Shown in pieces: positions 33,031 to 42,316 of a DNA stretch of 58,940 bases (positions within the stretch are counted from its first letter, which is position 1; every line of letters begins with the position of its first letter). Source of the DNA: Thermoguttaceae bacterium. Lineage in GTDB: Bacteria > Planctomycetota > Planctomycetia > Pirellulales > Thermoguttaceae. The notes under the pieces are model-generated. The model made no database searches. It saw only the letters and a list, made by a program, of their open reading frames with translations, and had not been told where the DNA came from. Location of the stretch: positions 1 through 58,940 of the forward strand of contig JAFSDX010000132.1 in NCBI GenBank assembly GCA_017436025.1, written 5' to 3'. Made by a program: the position numbers and the translations under genes.

Positions 33031-34359
33031 TTACGTTTCCAAATCAACGTCGACCGTTTTCGCTTCGAAGCCTTCCGCGTTGAAGAATTTTGCCTCCGGC
33101 AAACGCCAAAGCGCCGCGACCAACGAATGCGGGAAGGTTTGCCGCCGCGTCTCGTAATTCTCCGCGATATTGTTATAATACTCTCGAGCCAGCGCGATTC
33201 GATCTTCCGCGTCGACGACGCCTTGCCGCAACTTCGCAAACGCTTTATCCGCGCCAAGTTCCGGAACGCTCTCGACCAACGCCAACAACCGCGGCGCCGT
33301 CGCGCTCGCTCCGCCGTCTTGCGCTTCGTCGACGCGCAAAATCGCCTCTTGACGACGCAACGTCGCCAATGTTTCTTGAACGTCTTTTTCGTATCGCGCC
33401 AAGCCCTTCGTCGCGTCCGCCAACGCCGGAAGCAAATCGGCGCGACGCTTTAACTCCACGTCGACGTTCGCTTTAGCTTGGTCGACGCGACGTCGGAAAT
33501 CAACGAACGAATTGAGGTAATCGAGCGAAGAACGGAGGAGCCAAAGCGCGACGCAAACGCCGCCCCCCGCAAGCGCGCCGATTTTGATCGCGTTTCGCTC
33601 CGCGTCCCAAAGCCCCGGAACGCAGGCCCCGAAACCGACGGCGCAAAGAAGCGCCAACGCCAACGCCAATTTTTCGCTAAAATTCTCGTTTTTCCGCGCT
33701 TTTTCCTCGTCGCCGCAAACGATCAAAAAGGTCGGCTCCGTTTCGTCTTTTGCAATTTCAACGGCGACCGCGTCCTTGCGAACCCGCGATTTTCCCAAGA
33801 CGTAAACGTTAGAACTCAAAGGGATACCGATTTCGGTAAAGCGCCGCGTTCCGCAAGAATTCGGCCCTTCCGAACGTCCGCCCGCCCACTCGAAATACTC
33901 CGGCGCGGAACGCCCAACCGTTTTATCGACAAGCGTTTCGGCGGTAATTTCGGCGCCGTCCGGAACGACGCGCACGGCGCCGGTTTCGTCGCGCAGGTAA
34001 AAAGGCGTTCGGCGTTCCTCTTCCTTCAGCGTCTTCCAAACGGTTCGCGTTTTCGTTACGCGCTCGCCCTTCGAGTTCTCCGTCGTATACGTTTCGACTT
34101 GTCTTTCCTCAATTTTCGTCTTAACGTAAACGCAAGGACGACCGGACATAGGCGCGATCATCCCGGCGCCGCGTTCGCATTCCGCCGTTCCGCTCAACTC
34201 GACGAGCCCGATGAAAACGCCCTTCGCCTTCGACGTCGGCAAAAATGCGATAAGCCGTCGCGTTCGCATCCGTCCAAACGCGTCCCAAAGAAAAATCGCC
34301 GCGCCCATCAACAACAAAACGCAACCGATTCCAAGATAAAATCGCATATCCGCGTTCAT
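33031..34359 (-). CDS. GIDE-domain and LemA-domain fusion membrane protein
   Basis: A 442-residue protein with an N-terminal membrane segment (about 7-28), then a GIDE-like domain (E3 ubiquitin ligase GIDE family region, about 45-190: VELSGTAE, SGRPCVYVKTKIEER, FYLRDETGAVRVVPDGAEI). Two more membrane segments follow (about 240-285). From about 290 to the end it is LemA-like: LNSFVDFRRRVDQAKANVDV-ELKRRADLLPALADATKG, then VDAEDRIALAREYYNNIAEN and the closing P-hobic segment LPEAKFFNAEGFE. LemA proteins are small envelope proteins of unclear role. The two domains are seen separately or side by side in bacteria. The ATG at 34359 is preferred over a TTG at 34389. It is convergent with mtaB. Confidence 0.85.
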   Translation of the reverse strand: MNADMRFYLGIGCVLLLMGAAIFLWDAFGRMRTRRLIAFLPTSKAKGVFIGLVELSGTAECERGAGMIAPMSGRPCVYVKTKIEERQVETYTTENSKGERVTKTRTVWKTLKEEERRTPFYLRDETGAVRVVPDGAEITAETLVDKTVGRSAPEYFEWAGGRSEGPNSCGTRRFTEIGIPLSSNVYVLGKSRVRKDAVAVEIAKDETEPTFLIVCGDEEKARKNENFSEKLALALALLCAVGFGACVPGLWDAERNAIKIGALAGGGVCVALWLLRSSLDYLNSFVDFRRRVDQAKANVDVELKRRADLLPALADATKGLARYEKDVQETLATLRRQEAILRVDEAQDGGASATAPRLLALVESVPELGADKAFAKLRQGVVDAEDRIALAREYYNNIAENYETRRQTFPHSLVAALWRLPEAKFFNAEGFEAKTVDVDLET

Positions 34360-34452
34360 TTTACCGACGTTCTTTCTTAACTTACGCAACGTCGAACAAA
34401 ATGAAAAGCAACGTTTTTCATTTTACGACACGACGTCGACTTTTTTTGATAT

Positions 34453-35328
34453 TCAACGTTTCGGCCAACATTGGAAGAAGCGTTTTTCGTTCAGCGCGAG
34501 TTGACGATAAAACTCGTCGGCAGGCGTTTTACGAAGCGCCGCGATCTCCTTCGCGACGTCGACGACCGACGCCGGCGCGCTCAACAGCGTTCCGTCCGCG
34601 TCCCGCGCTTCAACGGCGAACGACGCGATCGGACTCAGCGGCTTCCCATATCCGTTCGGCGGGAGCGGCGTCGGCGCGTCGCTCTCGACTAAAACCCGGT
34701 CGCGCGGGACTTTAGCGACCGTTTCCCGAACCCGAACCGCGTTCGACGCGACGCAACGCGGCGAAAACGAAAAGAAAACGTTCGACGCAAGCGCCCGCTC
34801 GATCTCCGCTTCGGTCGCCGTCCAAGAATGCAGAAGCCAAACCGGAACCTTCGAATAATCGCGCAAAATTTTCAACGTCAAATCGTTAGCGCGCACCGAG
34901 TGAAGCACGACAGGAAGTCGCCGCTCGTTCGCGATTTCCAGTTGCTTCCGGAGAACCGCCTCTTGCGACGCCGCGTCAAGGTTCCGAACCGCGAAATCGA
35001 GCCCGACTTCGCCGATCGCCGCTCCGGAAACGCCGTCCGCGCAAACGGTTGCGTCCAACGTCATCTTCAACGCGGTCTCCCAATCGCCCTCGATTCGCCC
35101 GACGTTCCAAGGGTGAACGCCGAACGTCGGCAGAACGTCCGGATATTTTCGGGCGATCTCCGCCGTCTTTTTCCAGTCCGCCGGCGACGTTCCGCAACAA
35201 ACGAACCGCCGAACGCCGCGCGCCCTCGCTCGCTCGAAATAAACGGTCAAATCGTCGCCGAAACGCCCGTCTTGCAAGTGCGAATGAACGTCGCTAATTC
35301 CGACGCCGGTCAGTTCCGCAAATCCCAT
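34453..35328 (-). CDS. tatD: TatD family metal-dependent hydrolase (DNase)
   Basis: A 291-residue TIM-barrel amidohydrolase of the TatD family. Metal ligands are visible as DVHSHL near the N-terminus (His15 and His17), Glu in GEVGLDF, His in VVLHSVRA, His in WLLHSWTAT and Asp in LVESDAPTPLPP. Family members act as Mg2+-dependent DNases or deoxyaminoacyl hydrolases. The first motif usually reads DTHxH and here is D-V-H-S-H, an ordinary variation. It lies 93 bp upstream of the GIDE-LemA gene on the same strand and may share its transcript. Confidence 0.9.
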   Translation of the reverse strand: MGFAELTGVGISDVHSHLQDGRFGDDLTVYFERARARGVRRFVCCGTSPADWKKTAEIARKYPDVLPTFGVHPWNVGRIEGDWETALKMTLDATVCADGVSGAAIGEVGLDFAVRNLDAASQEAVLRKQLEIANERRLPVVLHSVRANDLTLKILRDYSKVPVWLLHSWTATEAEIERALASNVFFSFSPRCVASNAVRVRETVAKVPRDRVLVESDAPTPLPPNGYGKPLSPIASFAVEARDADGTLLSAPASVVDVAKEIAALRKTPADEFYRQLALNEKRFFQCWPKR

Positions 35329-35444
35329 CGTTAAACGCTTTCTCTTTTTCTAAACGACGTTCCGTCGTCGACGGTCGCTCCGTTCCGCCGTTTCGGCTTG
35401 TCGGTCGCGGGTCGGCTCCGCTCTCGTCGCGGTTAAGTTGCAAT

Positions 35445-35484
35445 AAAAAACGACGCGAACCCGCTTGGCGCGGCCCGCGTCGTT
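35445..35484 (-). terminator. Intrinsic terminator of htrA
   Basis: Minus-strand stem AACGACGCG/CGCGTCGTT (35484-35476 with 35457-35449), with an inner CCGC/GCGG stem, followed by a T-run (35450-35445). It lies about 125 bp past the htrA stop and before tatD. Confidence 0.75.
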
Positions 35485-35610
35485 AAGACGTTTCGTCGAA
35501 CGCAAAAGTTTCGACGTTTTCTCTTTTTTTTCGCCGCCTCTTTCCGACGGTCGGGACGAACGCTCCGCCAACGCTCCAAACCGCGCCGATTCGGAGTTTA
35601 ACGTTCGTCG

Positions 35611-37272
35611 TTACCGATTCAAGTCGATTTCGAGAAAATAGGCGCGGTCGCCGCGAATCAAGTAAACGCGGGCTTTACCGCCGTCGACTTGCGCAAATTC
35701 GTCTTTTTTTTGCGCGATATAGTACAGATTGTCGAGCGAAGCGACGCTTAACTGCCCCTCTTTCGCGTCGCCGACGCCGAACCCGAAAATCAAGTCGCCC
35801 TCTTGAACGCGAGCGTCGCCGCCGGTCAGCAACCCGTTTTTCAGCGCTCGCGTTACTCTAACGCCGCCGTTCGGAGCGAAGTTAAAGTCGCCGATAGTAA
35901 CGGCTTGCAAATTCGGATAACGTCGGCGATACTCTTCGGACGACGTCGTTTCGACCTCGACGCCCAAGACGCGCCAAACCTGCGCCGCGCGCTTCGAACC
36001 TTCGAACGAAGAAGGGATCGGCGCCGTTTCGGCCCCTTCGGAACCGGCGAAATCGGCGGTCGCCAACGCTTCGTCGACCGATTCGGCGACGGCGGCGCTC
36101 GTCGCGGCGTCCGCGTATCCCTCCGAAGCGAAAGCGTTCGAAGTTCCGGAACGTCGGGGTTTGCGCGCGACGAAAGTTTCGCCGCGTTCGATCGCCAAGT
36201 CGCTAAACGCGATCAACGTTTCTTTAGTTTCCTCGCCTCGTTGAACGCGCAGTTCGGCGACGTCGGTTAAATCCATTCCGATAAGGGAACACGTAAAGTC
36301 AAGGGACGAGCGCACTTCGAAACCGTTCGACGACAGGAGAACGTCGCCCGGCTCGATTCCGGCCTGCGCGGCGGGGCTCTTGTTCTCGACCGATTCGACG
36401 ATCAAACAATCTTCGCCGGTTCCGTCGACCGGATACTCCGGCGAGTCCGAATCGACGACGCGGAATTTCAGCCCGTGATGCGTCATTTTCGCGACAGATT
36501 GTCGAATCATTCGTTCCGCAACTTCGGAAACGACGTCGATCGGAATCGCAAACGCAATATTTTCGGCTTCTTCGCGAACGGCGGCGTTAAGCCCGATCAT
36601 TTCGCCGTCGACGTTGACGAGCGGCCCGCCGGAATTGCCGGGATTGATCGGCGCGTCGGTTTGAATCATCGAATCGTAAGCCAACGCGTCGCTCACTTCC
36701 AACGGTCGGCCCAGCGCGCTAACGATTCCGCGAGTAACCGAACCGTCGTAACCGAAAGGATTTCCGATCGCGTAAACTTCCTCGGCCAACTCGACGAGTT
36801 CGGAACGCCCCATCCGAATTTTCTTCATCGGGGACTTCGGCTTGATTTTTAGAATCGCCAAATCGGTCGCGACGTCGTTGCGAATCAGTTCGACGTCGCG
36901 ATATCGTTCGCCGTCGGACGTAACGACTTCCAATTTGAGAAGCCCTTTCACGACGTGATAGTTCGTCAGAATGTAGCCGCGTTCGTCGACGACGACGCCG
37001 GCCCCCATACCGTTGTAAACTTCGCAACGAGCGGAGCCGCGTTGTCCGACGGCGCCCTGTTTTTCACCTTGAATGCTAACGACCGACTTGCACGTTTCCT
37101 TAACGATCTTCACCCAAGGAGATTTCGGCGTTCGCGACCAACGCCGCTCGACGCCGCCGTCGGCCCAAGCCGCCGTCGCCGCGAACGCCGTCGAGATCGC
37201 CGTCAAGGCGCAGAAAAACGTCGCCCACCGCGGACGCCCGCCGTTCCAGTTCCCAACCAACCGTTTTTTCAT
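35611..37272 (-). CDS. HtrA/DegP-type periplasmic serine protease with two PDZ domains
   Basis: A 553-residue exported trypsin-like protease and chaperone for misfolded envelope proteins. A signal peptide or anchor covers ~1-37 (ATAAWA-DG). The protease domain has the triad His106 (NYHVV), Asp137 (DLAIL) and Ser214 (GNSGGP). PDZ1 is around 265-350 (DCLIVESVENKSPAAQAGIEPGDVLL). A ~70-residue Ala/Ser/Glu linker follows, then a divergent second PDZ-like domain (VTRALKNGLLTGGDARVQEGDLIFG). Total length exceeds DegP (about 450) because of the linker. The start is set at the ATG at 37272, since the frame upstream leads only to a TTG. It has its own terminator. Confidence 0.93.
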   Translation of the reverse strand: MKKRLVGNWNGGRPRWATFFCALTAISTAFAATAAWADGGVERRWSRTPKSPWVKIVKETCKSVVSIQGEKQGAVGQRGSARCEVYNGMGAGVVVDERGYILTNYHVVKGLLKLEVVTSDGERYRDVELIRNDVATDLAILKIKPKSPMKKIRMGRSELVELAEEVYAIGNPFGYDGSVTRGIVSALGRPLEVSDALAYDSMIQTDAPINPGNSGGPLVNVDGEMIGLNAAVREEAENIAFAIPIDVVSEVAERMIRQSVAKMTHHGLKFRVVDSDSPEYPVDGTGEDCLIVESVENKSPAAQAGIEPGDVLLSSNGFEVRSSLDFTCSLIGMDLTDVAELRVQRGEETKETLIAFSDLAIERGETFVARKPRRSGTSNAFASEGYADAATSAAVAESVDEALATADFAGSEGAETAPIPSSFEGSKRAAQVWRVLGVEVETTSSEEYRRRYPNLQAVTIGDFNFAPNGGVRVTRALKNGLLTGGDARVQEGDLIFGFGVGDAKEGQLSVASLDNLYYIAQKKDEFAQVDGGKARVYLIRGDRAYFLEIDLNR

Positions 37273-37794
37273 AGGAATTTCGTCCAACCAAATTCGCTCC
37301 GCCGCGTCGCGAAACGCAACCGCGTCGACGTTTGTTCGTCGCCAAGTCGAACCGACTTCGCTCGCCGTTCGCGCGTCGAAACTTTAGTCGAAACAAAAAT
37401 TTTCGCTCAAAAGCAAGAAAATTTTTCGTTTTTTCTTCGTTCGCCGCCAACGCGAAAACGCCGCTTTTTTCGGAGTTTTTACTCAAGTTTTGCCCCGATT
37501 CGAGCGACGCGGAAACGCTCCGTTCGGTTCGAATCGGATATTCCGTTCATCGGTCTTCCGCGGCGGGCGACTTAAGACTTTTATTCCTTTTTTACGTTTT
37601 ACACGGAATATTTCGGTTTTCTCCCGACAAACGTTCGCAACGCCTTCCTTCGCTAACTTCGCGCTTTTCCCCAAACGTTGCGCTTTTCCCCGCGTTTCCA
37701 ACTTCCACTTTACCCATTCTTGCTATTTCACCCAGTTTTTGTCTCTTGCCTTTTTAACTCGTTTGCCCAATCCACGCAAAGCGCCGCGTCGCGT
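37273..37794. other. Intergenic region with no gene seen
   Basis: A 522-bp pyrimidine-rich spacer between htrA and a small membrane-protein gene, both on the minus strand. Open frames here are low-complexity Arg/Ser/Phe-rich and show no motifs. No tRNA-like fold was recognised. Confidence 0.45.
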
Positions 37795-38064
37795 TTACTC
37801 GTCCGGTTTTAACAAAATATAACAGCAAAGAATCAGCACAAAACCGCTCGTCGCGACGCAATGCCCGACCGCGTCCGGAACCGGAAGCGCAATCCGCCGC
37901 CCGGTCGCCCCCGCAAACGCCGTCGCAAGGCTTTCGTCCCCCCAACGTTTGACGACGACCCGCGCGACGCCGTCCCGCAACACCGCCTGCTGAACGACGA
38001 CCATCTCGACGCCCAACGCCAACAACAAGAATCCCACGAACGCAACACGCTCCCTTTTCGTCAT
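37795..38064 (-). CDS. Small two-helix membrane protein
   Basis: An 89-residue protein with two predicted membrane helices, about residues 8-28 (VAFVGFLLLALGVEMVVVQQ) and 68-85 (CVATSGFVLILCCYILL). They are joined by a ~40-residue soluble loop containing RDGVARVVVKRWGDE. No family recognised. GGTGAGGCG lies just before the ATG, an acceptable if close ribosome site. The hydrophobic segments, sensible loop and lack of another gene in the interval support a real gene. It could be a small envelope protein. Coding status is less certain than for the large genes. Confidence 0.55.
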   Translation of the reverse strand: MTKRERVAFVGFLLLALGVEMVVVQQAVLRDGVARVVVKRWGDESLATAFAGATGRRIALPVPDAVGHCVATSGFVLILCCYILLKPDE

Positions 38065-38464
38065 CGCCTCACCGTTCGACGCTCGTCGCCCGCCTCCGTT
38101 TTCCCCATTAATTATTAATACAAACGGGTCGGCTTCCCCAACGATTCCGTCCCCCGCCGCGCCAACATCATACGACGTCCCCCAACCCGCGCGACAAAAA
38201 AGGAAAATTTCGCCTTTTAATCGGACGAAACCGCCTCGCGCCCGCCGACAAAGTCTTTTTATTCGGAAAAATCAAAAGAATCGAGCGCGACAAGAAAAAA
38301 AGTTCGCAAAATATAAAGAACCGCGTCTTGAAATTTAACGCCAATCCGATTATCATAAACGAAGGAAGTATTTTTTCGGAATCGACGAAATCTTCCTCCG
38401 CCGTCGTTTTTCCGTCTTTCCGACGGGCCGTCGGCGCGCAACCGAGCGTTTTAGGAGTCGGAAT
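38065..38464. other. Divergent promoter region
   Basis: A 400-bp spacer between the small membrane protein (minus) and the secreted TPR protein (plus). It includes an A/T segment (TTAATTATTAATA near 38110) and the plus-strand promoter at 38328-38356. No further gene seen. Confidence 0.5.
38328..38356 (+). promoter_or_regulatory. Promoter of the secreted TPR protein
   Basis: TTGAAA (38328-38333), 17-nt spacer, TATCAT (38351-38356). The leader would be about 100 nt. Confidence 0.55.
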
Positions 38465-39670
38465 ATGTTCAATCGAAATTTTTGCCGAGCGTCGCTCGGA
38501 TTGGCGTTGAGCGCGGCGTTGGGAGCCGCCTCGTTGACGGTCGCGCAAGAGCCGAGCGCTTCCGATTACGTTCGCGGCGCGAGTCGTTTCGCGGTCGGCG
38601 ATTTCGCGCAAGCGTCGGTCGCGTTCGACGAAGCGATCGCCGCGAAAAGCGACGACCCTCGCGTTTATTATTTCCGCGGACTCTGCGCCGCTCGTCAAAA
38701 CGATCCGGCTTCCGCCGCCGCTTTTTACGCGACCGGCGCTCGCTTGGAAATTGAAAGCCCGAAAGGTCGCCTCGTCGCCGTCGACGACGCGTTGACGACG
38801 ATCCAAGGCGCCGAACGCGCTTTGATCGAAACCGCTCGCGCGCAAGCTCGCGCCAATTGGAAAGCCAAGGAAGCCGCCCGTCAAAACGCGCTGTACGGCG
38901 AATCGCTCGACCGTCAACGCGCTCGCCTCGCGCTTCCTCCGAAAGCGGAAGCGCCCGCGCCCTTGGCGTCCTCGAACGAGCCGCTTATGTTCTCGTCCAT
39001 TCGTCCATTCTCTCGCGCCGAAGTTCCGGCGCATCAAGCGCCCGACCTTTACGACCCCAATTCGGACGAGCTTCAATACTTCCGCGAAGACCTCGGTAAA
39101 ACGAGTCTCTCGACGCGCGAAATGAAACGCCTCGCCGAAATCGCGTCGCGCGAAGTTTACGAAGACCCGATGGACAAACCGGCCGCCGACGGTTCCCCCT
39201 TCATTAATATTTACGATTCGAGCGAAGTTTTCGTCGAAGACGCTCCGTTCGTCGGCGACGACGACCCGGACGTCCTTTACGCCGCGGAAGAAAAGAACGC
39301 CTTAAACGCGCTCGCGACTTCCTTCCGCCTCGGCGCCGCGGCGCTCGCTTTGCAATCCGGTTCCGCCGACGGTTCGCAAGGTTCGTCGCCTTACGGGTCG
39401 TCCTCTTACGGGTCGTCGCCCTATCCGTCGGGCTCTTACGGCGGCCCCGGCTCGTCCTCCGACGCGCCCGCCGCTCCGGTCGCGCCGAGCAAAGCCGACG
39501 ACACCAAAACGATTTTCCCGAACGACGAAAAACCGGTCGCCAGCCCGTTCGGCGATAAAGCGCAACTCGACGCGCAAAACGATTTCGACCTCTTCCAAAC
39601 CGGTCGCGATTTCAAACCGACCGCGCCGGCGCCGGCGGATCCCTATTCCTCCTCCGGCGGTCCGCATTGA
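38465..39670 (+). CDS. Secreted TPR-like protein with low-complexity C-terminus
   Basis: A 401-residue exported protein of unknown role. The signal peptide covers ~1-28 (ALGAASLTVAQ-EP). Residues ~33-95 form TPR-like helices (FAVGDFAQASVAFDEAIAAKSDDPRVYYFRGLCAARQND). An Ala/Arg-rich helix follows, then an acidic part (SDELQYFRED, EVFVEDAPFVGDDDP). The last ~100 residues are Gly/Ser/Tyr/Pro-rich, with GSSPYGSSSYGSSPYPSGSYGG. AGGAGTCGG lies before the ATG. It may be a scaffold or surface protein. It is followed by a strong hairpin. Confidence 0.75.
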   Translation: MFNRNFCRASLGLALSAALGAASLTVAQEPSASDYVRGASRFAVGDFAQASVAFDEAIAAKSDDPRVYYFRGLCAARQNDPASAAAFYATGARLEIESPKGRLVAVDDALTTIQGAERALIETARAQARANWKAKEAARQNALYGESLDRQRARLALPPKAEAPAPLASSNEPLMFSSIRPFSRAEVPAHQAPDLYDPNSDELQYFREDLGKTSLSTREMKRLAEIASREVYEDPMDKPAADGSPFINIYDSSEVFVEDAPFVGDDDPDVLYAAEEKNALNALATSFRLGAAALALQSGSADGSQGSSPYGSSSYGSSPYPSGSYGGPGSSSDAPAAPVAPSKADDTKTIFPNDEKPVASPFGDKAQLDAQNDFDLFQTGRDFKPTAPAPADPYSSSGGPH

Positions 39671-39693
39671 TCGTTTCGCGCGAACACTTTTTA

Positions 39694-39728
39694 GCGAACG
39701 CTCGTCGTTTAACGCGACGGGCGTTCGC
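39694..39728 (+). terminator. Strong hairpin after the secreted TPR protein
   Basis: A 14-bp stem (GCGAACGC-T-CGTCG at 39694-39707 with CGACG-G-GCGTTCGC at 39715-39728, one T-G pair) and a 7-nt loop, 24 bp past the stop. No T-run follows, so termination may need Rho, or it may only stabilise the 3' end. Confidence 0.5.
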
Positions 39729-39790
39729 GCCTTAAGACCCCGACGGCGGCTCGCTTCCGCTTTTCCTCCATCTTTCCTATCTTTACGTCA

Positions 39791-40774
39791 ATGACAGCGA
39801 ACCGCACTTCCCGCACTTATTTAACGTTGGGCGTCGGCGTTACGGTCGGCGCGTTGATTATCGTTCTAGGAACGCTCGCCTTGACGCGCTTAGGAATCGC
39901 GCGGCGTCAAACCTTAGAAGACGATTCGCAACTTCGCGTTTTAGTCGCCGTCGATCCGCTCGCTTACCTCGTCGAACGCGTCGGCGGCGACCGCGTCGTC
40001 GTTTCGACGCTAACCCCGACCGGCAAAGACCCGGAATCTTTTTCGCCGACGCCCGCCGACTTAGCCGCGCTCGCGTCGACTCGCCTCTTTTTCCGCGTCG
40101 GACTCGCCGTCGAGGAACGTTTCGCGCCCAACGTCGCGTCGATCGCCCCTAACTCGCGCTCCGTCGACCTTTGCGAAAACGTCGAACTCCTGCCGAACCC
40201 TTGCGCCCATTCGCGCTCGGAACACGACGACCATTCCTCGCATTCCCACTCCCATTCCTGTTCGCATTCGGAACTCGACCCTCACGTTTGGACGAGCCCC
40301 GCCGTCGCGCGCCGTCTCGTCGAAAAAGCGACCGCCGCTCTTTGCGAAGCGTCCCCCGAAAACGCCGAACTATTCCAAGCGAACGCCGCGACGCTCGACG
40401 CCGAACTTGCCGCGTTGCAAACGGAGATTTCGCAACGTCTTGCGCCGTTTGAATCGAAAACGTTCGTCGTTTTTCACCCCGCTTACGGCTACTTCGCCGA
40501 CGAATTTCATCTAAACCAACGCGCGATCGAGTCGCAAGGCAAGGCGCCGCGTCCCCGCGAATTGGCGCAACTCGTCGAAACGGCTCGCGGCGACGGAGTT
40601 CGAGCGACGATCGTGCAACCGGAATTCGACCGAGCCGCCGCGCAAGTCGTCGCGAACGAGATTGGCGCCGAACTGATCGTTCACTCGCCGTTAGAAAAAG
40701 ACTACTTCGTCAATTTACGCGCCTTAACCGACGCGCTCGAACGTTCGTTCGCGCCGAAGTCGACGTCGCCGTAA
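39791..40774 (+). CDS. Zinc/manganese ABC transporter substrate-binding protein (ZnuA-like)
   Basis: A 327-residue cluster-A-I metal-binding lipoprotein-like or anchored protein. An N-terminal membrane segment covers ~13-33. A His-rich loop (SEHDDHSSHSHSHSCSHSE) sits before LDPHVW, as in ZnuA. Likely metal ligands are His in DPHVW and His in VVFHPAYGYFADEF. The first ligand position, normally His in a DPHxxxPxP motif, is Glu here (GKDPESFSPTPAD). No permease or ATPase gene lies nearby, and the next gene is an MFS-like transporter. The function is probably zinc capture, but the altered ligand and orphan state make this uncertain. Confidence 0.82.
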   Translation: MTANRTSRTYLTLGVGVTVGALIIVLGTLALTRLGIARRQTLEDDSQLRVLVAVDPLAYLVERVGGDRVVVSTLTPTGKDPESFSPTPADLAALASTRLFFRVGLAVEERFAPNVASIAPNSRSVDLCENVELLPNPCAHSRSEHDDHSSHSHSHSCSHSELDPHVWTSPAVARRLVEKATAALCEASPENAELFQANAATLDAELAALQTEISQRLAPFESKTFVVFHPAYGYFADEFHLNQRAIESQGKAPRPRELAQLVETARGDGVRATIVQPEFDRAAAQVVANEIGAELIVHSPLEKDYFVNLRALTDALERSFAPKSTSP

Positions 40775-40874
40775 ACCGTCGCGTTTCAAACGTTGCGTCT
40801 TCCTTTCCGCAAACGCGCCGAACCGAGATTTTCGTCGGCGTTTTCCGGTTTCCTTCCTCCCGTCAAGATTGTCG

Positions 40875-42266
40875 ATGCGAAAACCGCGCTTCGTGCCTCG
40901 CGCTCCGTTAACCGACGCGCCGATTTTTCTCCGACGCGTCGCTCGCGACGCTTTTTGTCGCAACGCGTTCCTTTGGGGCGTCGGCAACAGTTTTGTCAAT
41001 TCGACGTTCGTTATCTACTTCCTGAAAACCTTGGTTCCTAACGCGAGCGCTTCGGCGGCGTTAGGAACGGCGATCGCTTGGACGGTCGCCGCGCCGCGCC
41101 TAATCGGCCTCTTGCGTCTCCTAACGCCCGCCGCGATCGGTTGGGTCGGCGGGCGCAAGCGTCTCTGCGTCGGTTGCGCATTCCTTGCGCCGTTGATTTT
41201 ATTGGCTTTACCGCTCGGCTCGCCCTTCTTCGAATCGCTGTCGACGTCCGGCGACGACGGCCTTAACCGCGCCTTTTTCCTAATCGGCGCGCTTTGGGCC
41301 CTTCACCACTTAGTCGAATACGTCGCGACGACGGCGCTTTGGAGCTGGATGGGCGACGTCGTTACTCCGGCGTCTCGTTTGCGTTTTTTCGCGCGCCGCG
41401 AACGTCGCCTCCTTCTCGGCAAACTCGTCGGCTTGGCGGGCGTCGGCGCGTTCACCTATCTTCAACGTTCGCCGCTATTTCCATCCGATTTTTTTGCGGC
41501 GGACGCTTGGAAAATCGCGCTTCCGTTACTCGGCGTCGTTTTTTTAACCTTTTCCGCCTTTCCGCTTTTGCGCGCGCCGGAAATTTGCGTTGAAAACCTC
41601 GCCAAACCTAGTTTTGCCAATACGTTGCGTAATCTTTACGCGCCGTTGCGTTCGCCGTCCTTTTTGACGCTCGTACTCTTCGGCGCCGCGATTCAAGCGA
41701 TTTTAGGGTTCTCGCAATCGCCGCAATATTATTTCCGAACGTCCGTGTTGCAACTTTCGTTGTTCGCGTCCCTTGCGTCGTCGGCGTTTATCAACGTCGG
41801 ACAATGGCGGAACGCCGACCGCGCGGCTCGTTTCGTCGCGCGCTGGAACGCTCCAACCGCTTGCTTCGCGGCGCTTAGCGTCGTCGCGCTCGGCTTTTTC
41901 CTATACGCGGCGGCTCCGACGAACGCTTGGCTCGTCGTCTTTGTCGCGGCCCTTTTTTGGATCGCTTGGGTTGTCGTCAACATCGCCTTAAACAACGAAA
42001 TAACAAGACGTTCCGATCCTAGCGAACGTTCGGCGTTCGTCGCGTTTTACTTCGCCGCGACGGCGCTCGCGTTCGGTTTGGCGTCGATGCTCGGCGGACG
42101 CGTTTTCGACCGCGTCCGAGCGCTTGCCGTCGAAGAGCCGACGCCCGGTCTTGAAGTCGAATATTGCCGCGTCGTTTTCCTTGTCGCCGGCGCGTTGTTG
42201 GCGCTTGCGCCGACCCTTCTTCTTCTATTTCGAGACCGACGCAACCTCCCGCGACGCAACAGTTAA
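40875..42266 (+). CDS. MFS-like multi-pass membrane transporter
   Basis: A 463-residue membrane protein with about ten to twelve hydrophobic segments (for example TAIAWTVAAPRLIGLLRLL, LCVGCAFLAPLILLALPL, IALPLLGVVFLTFSAFPLL, LVVFVAALFWIAWVVVNIAL and VFLVAGALLALAPTLLLLF). The layout resembles a major facilitator transporter. The first loop after helix 2 (GWVGGRKRLCVG) matches the MFS A motif region. Substrate is unknown. The ATG at 40875 is preferred to a TTG two codons earlier. It follows the ZnuA-like gene by 100 bp and precedes an unknown gene by 50 bp on the same strand. Confidence 0.75.
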   Translation: MRKPRFVPRAPLTDAPIFLRRVARDAFCRNAFLWGVGNSFVNSTFVIYFLKTLVPNASASAALGTAIAWTVAAPRLIGLLRLLTPAAIGWVGGRKRLCVGCAFLAPLILLALPLGSPFFESLSTSGDDGLNRAFFLIGALWALHHLVEYVATTALWSWMGDVVTPASRLRFFARRERRLLLGKLVGLAGVGAFTYLQRSPLFPSDFFAADAWKIALPLLGVVFLTFSAFPLLRAPEICVENLAKPSFANTLRNLYAPLRSPSFLTLVLFGAAIQAILGFSQSPQYYFRTSVLQLSLFASLASSAFINVGQWRNADRAARFVARWNAPTACFAALSVVALGFFLYAAAPTNAWLVVFVAALFWIAWVVVNIALNNEITRRSDPSERSAFVAFYFAATALAFGLASMLGGRVFDRVRALAVEEPTPGLEVEYCRVVFLVAGALLALAPTLLLLFRDRRNLPRRNS

Positions 42267-42316
42267 CCCCTTCCTTTCCCCGCGTCTCCCGACGCCCAAC
42301 CGCCCCCGCGCCCCCG

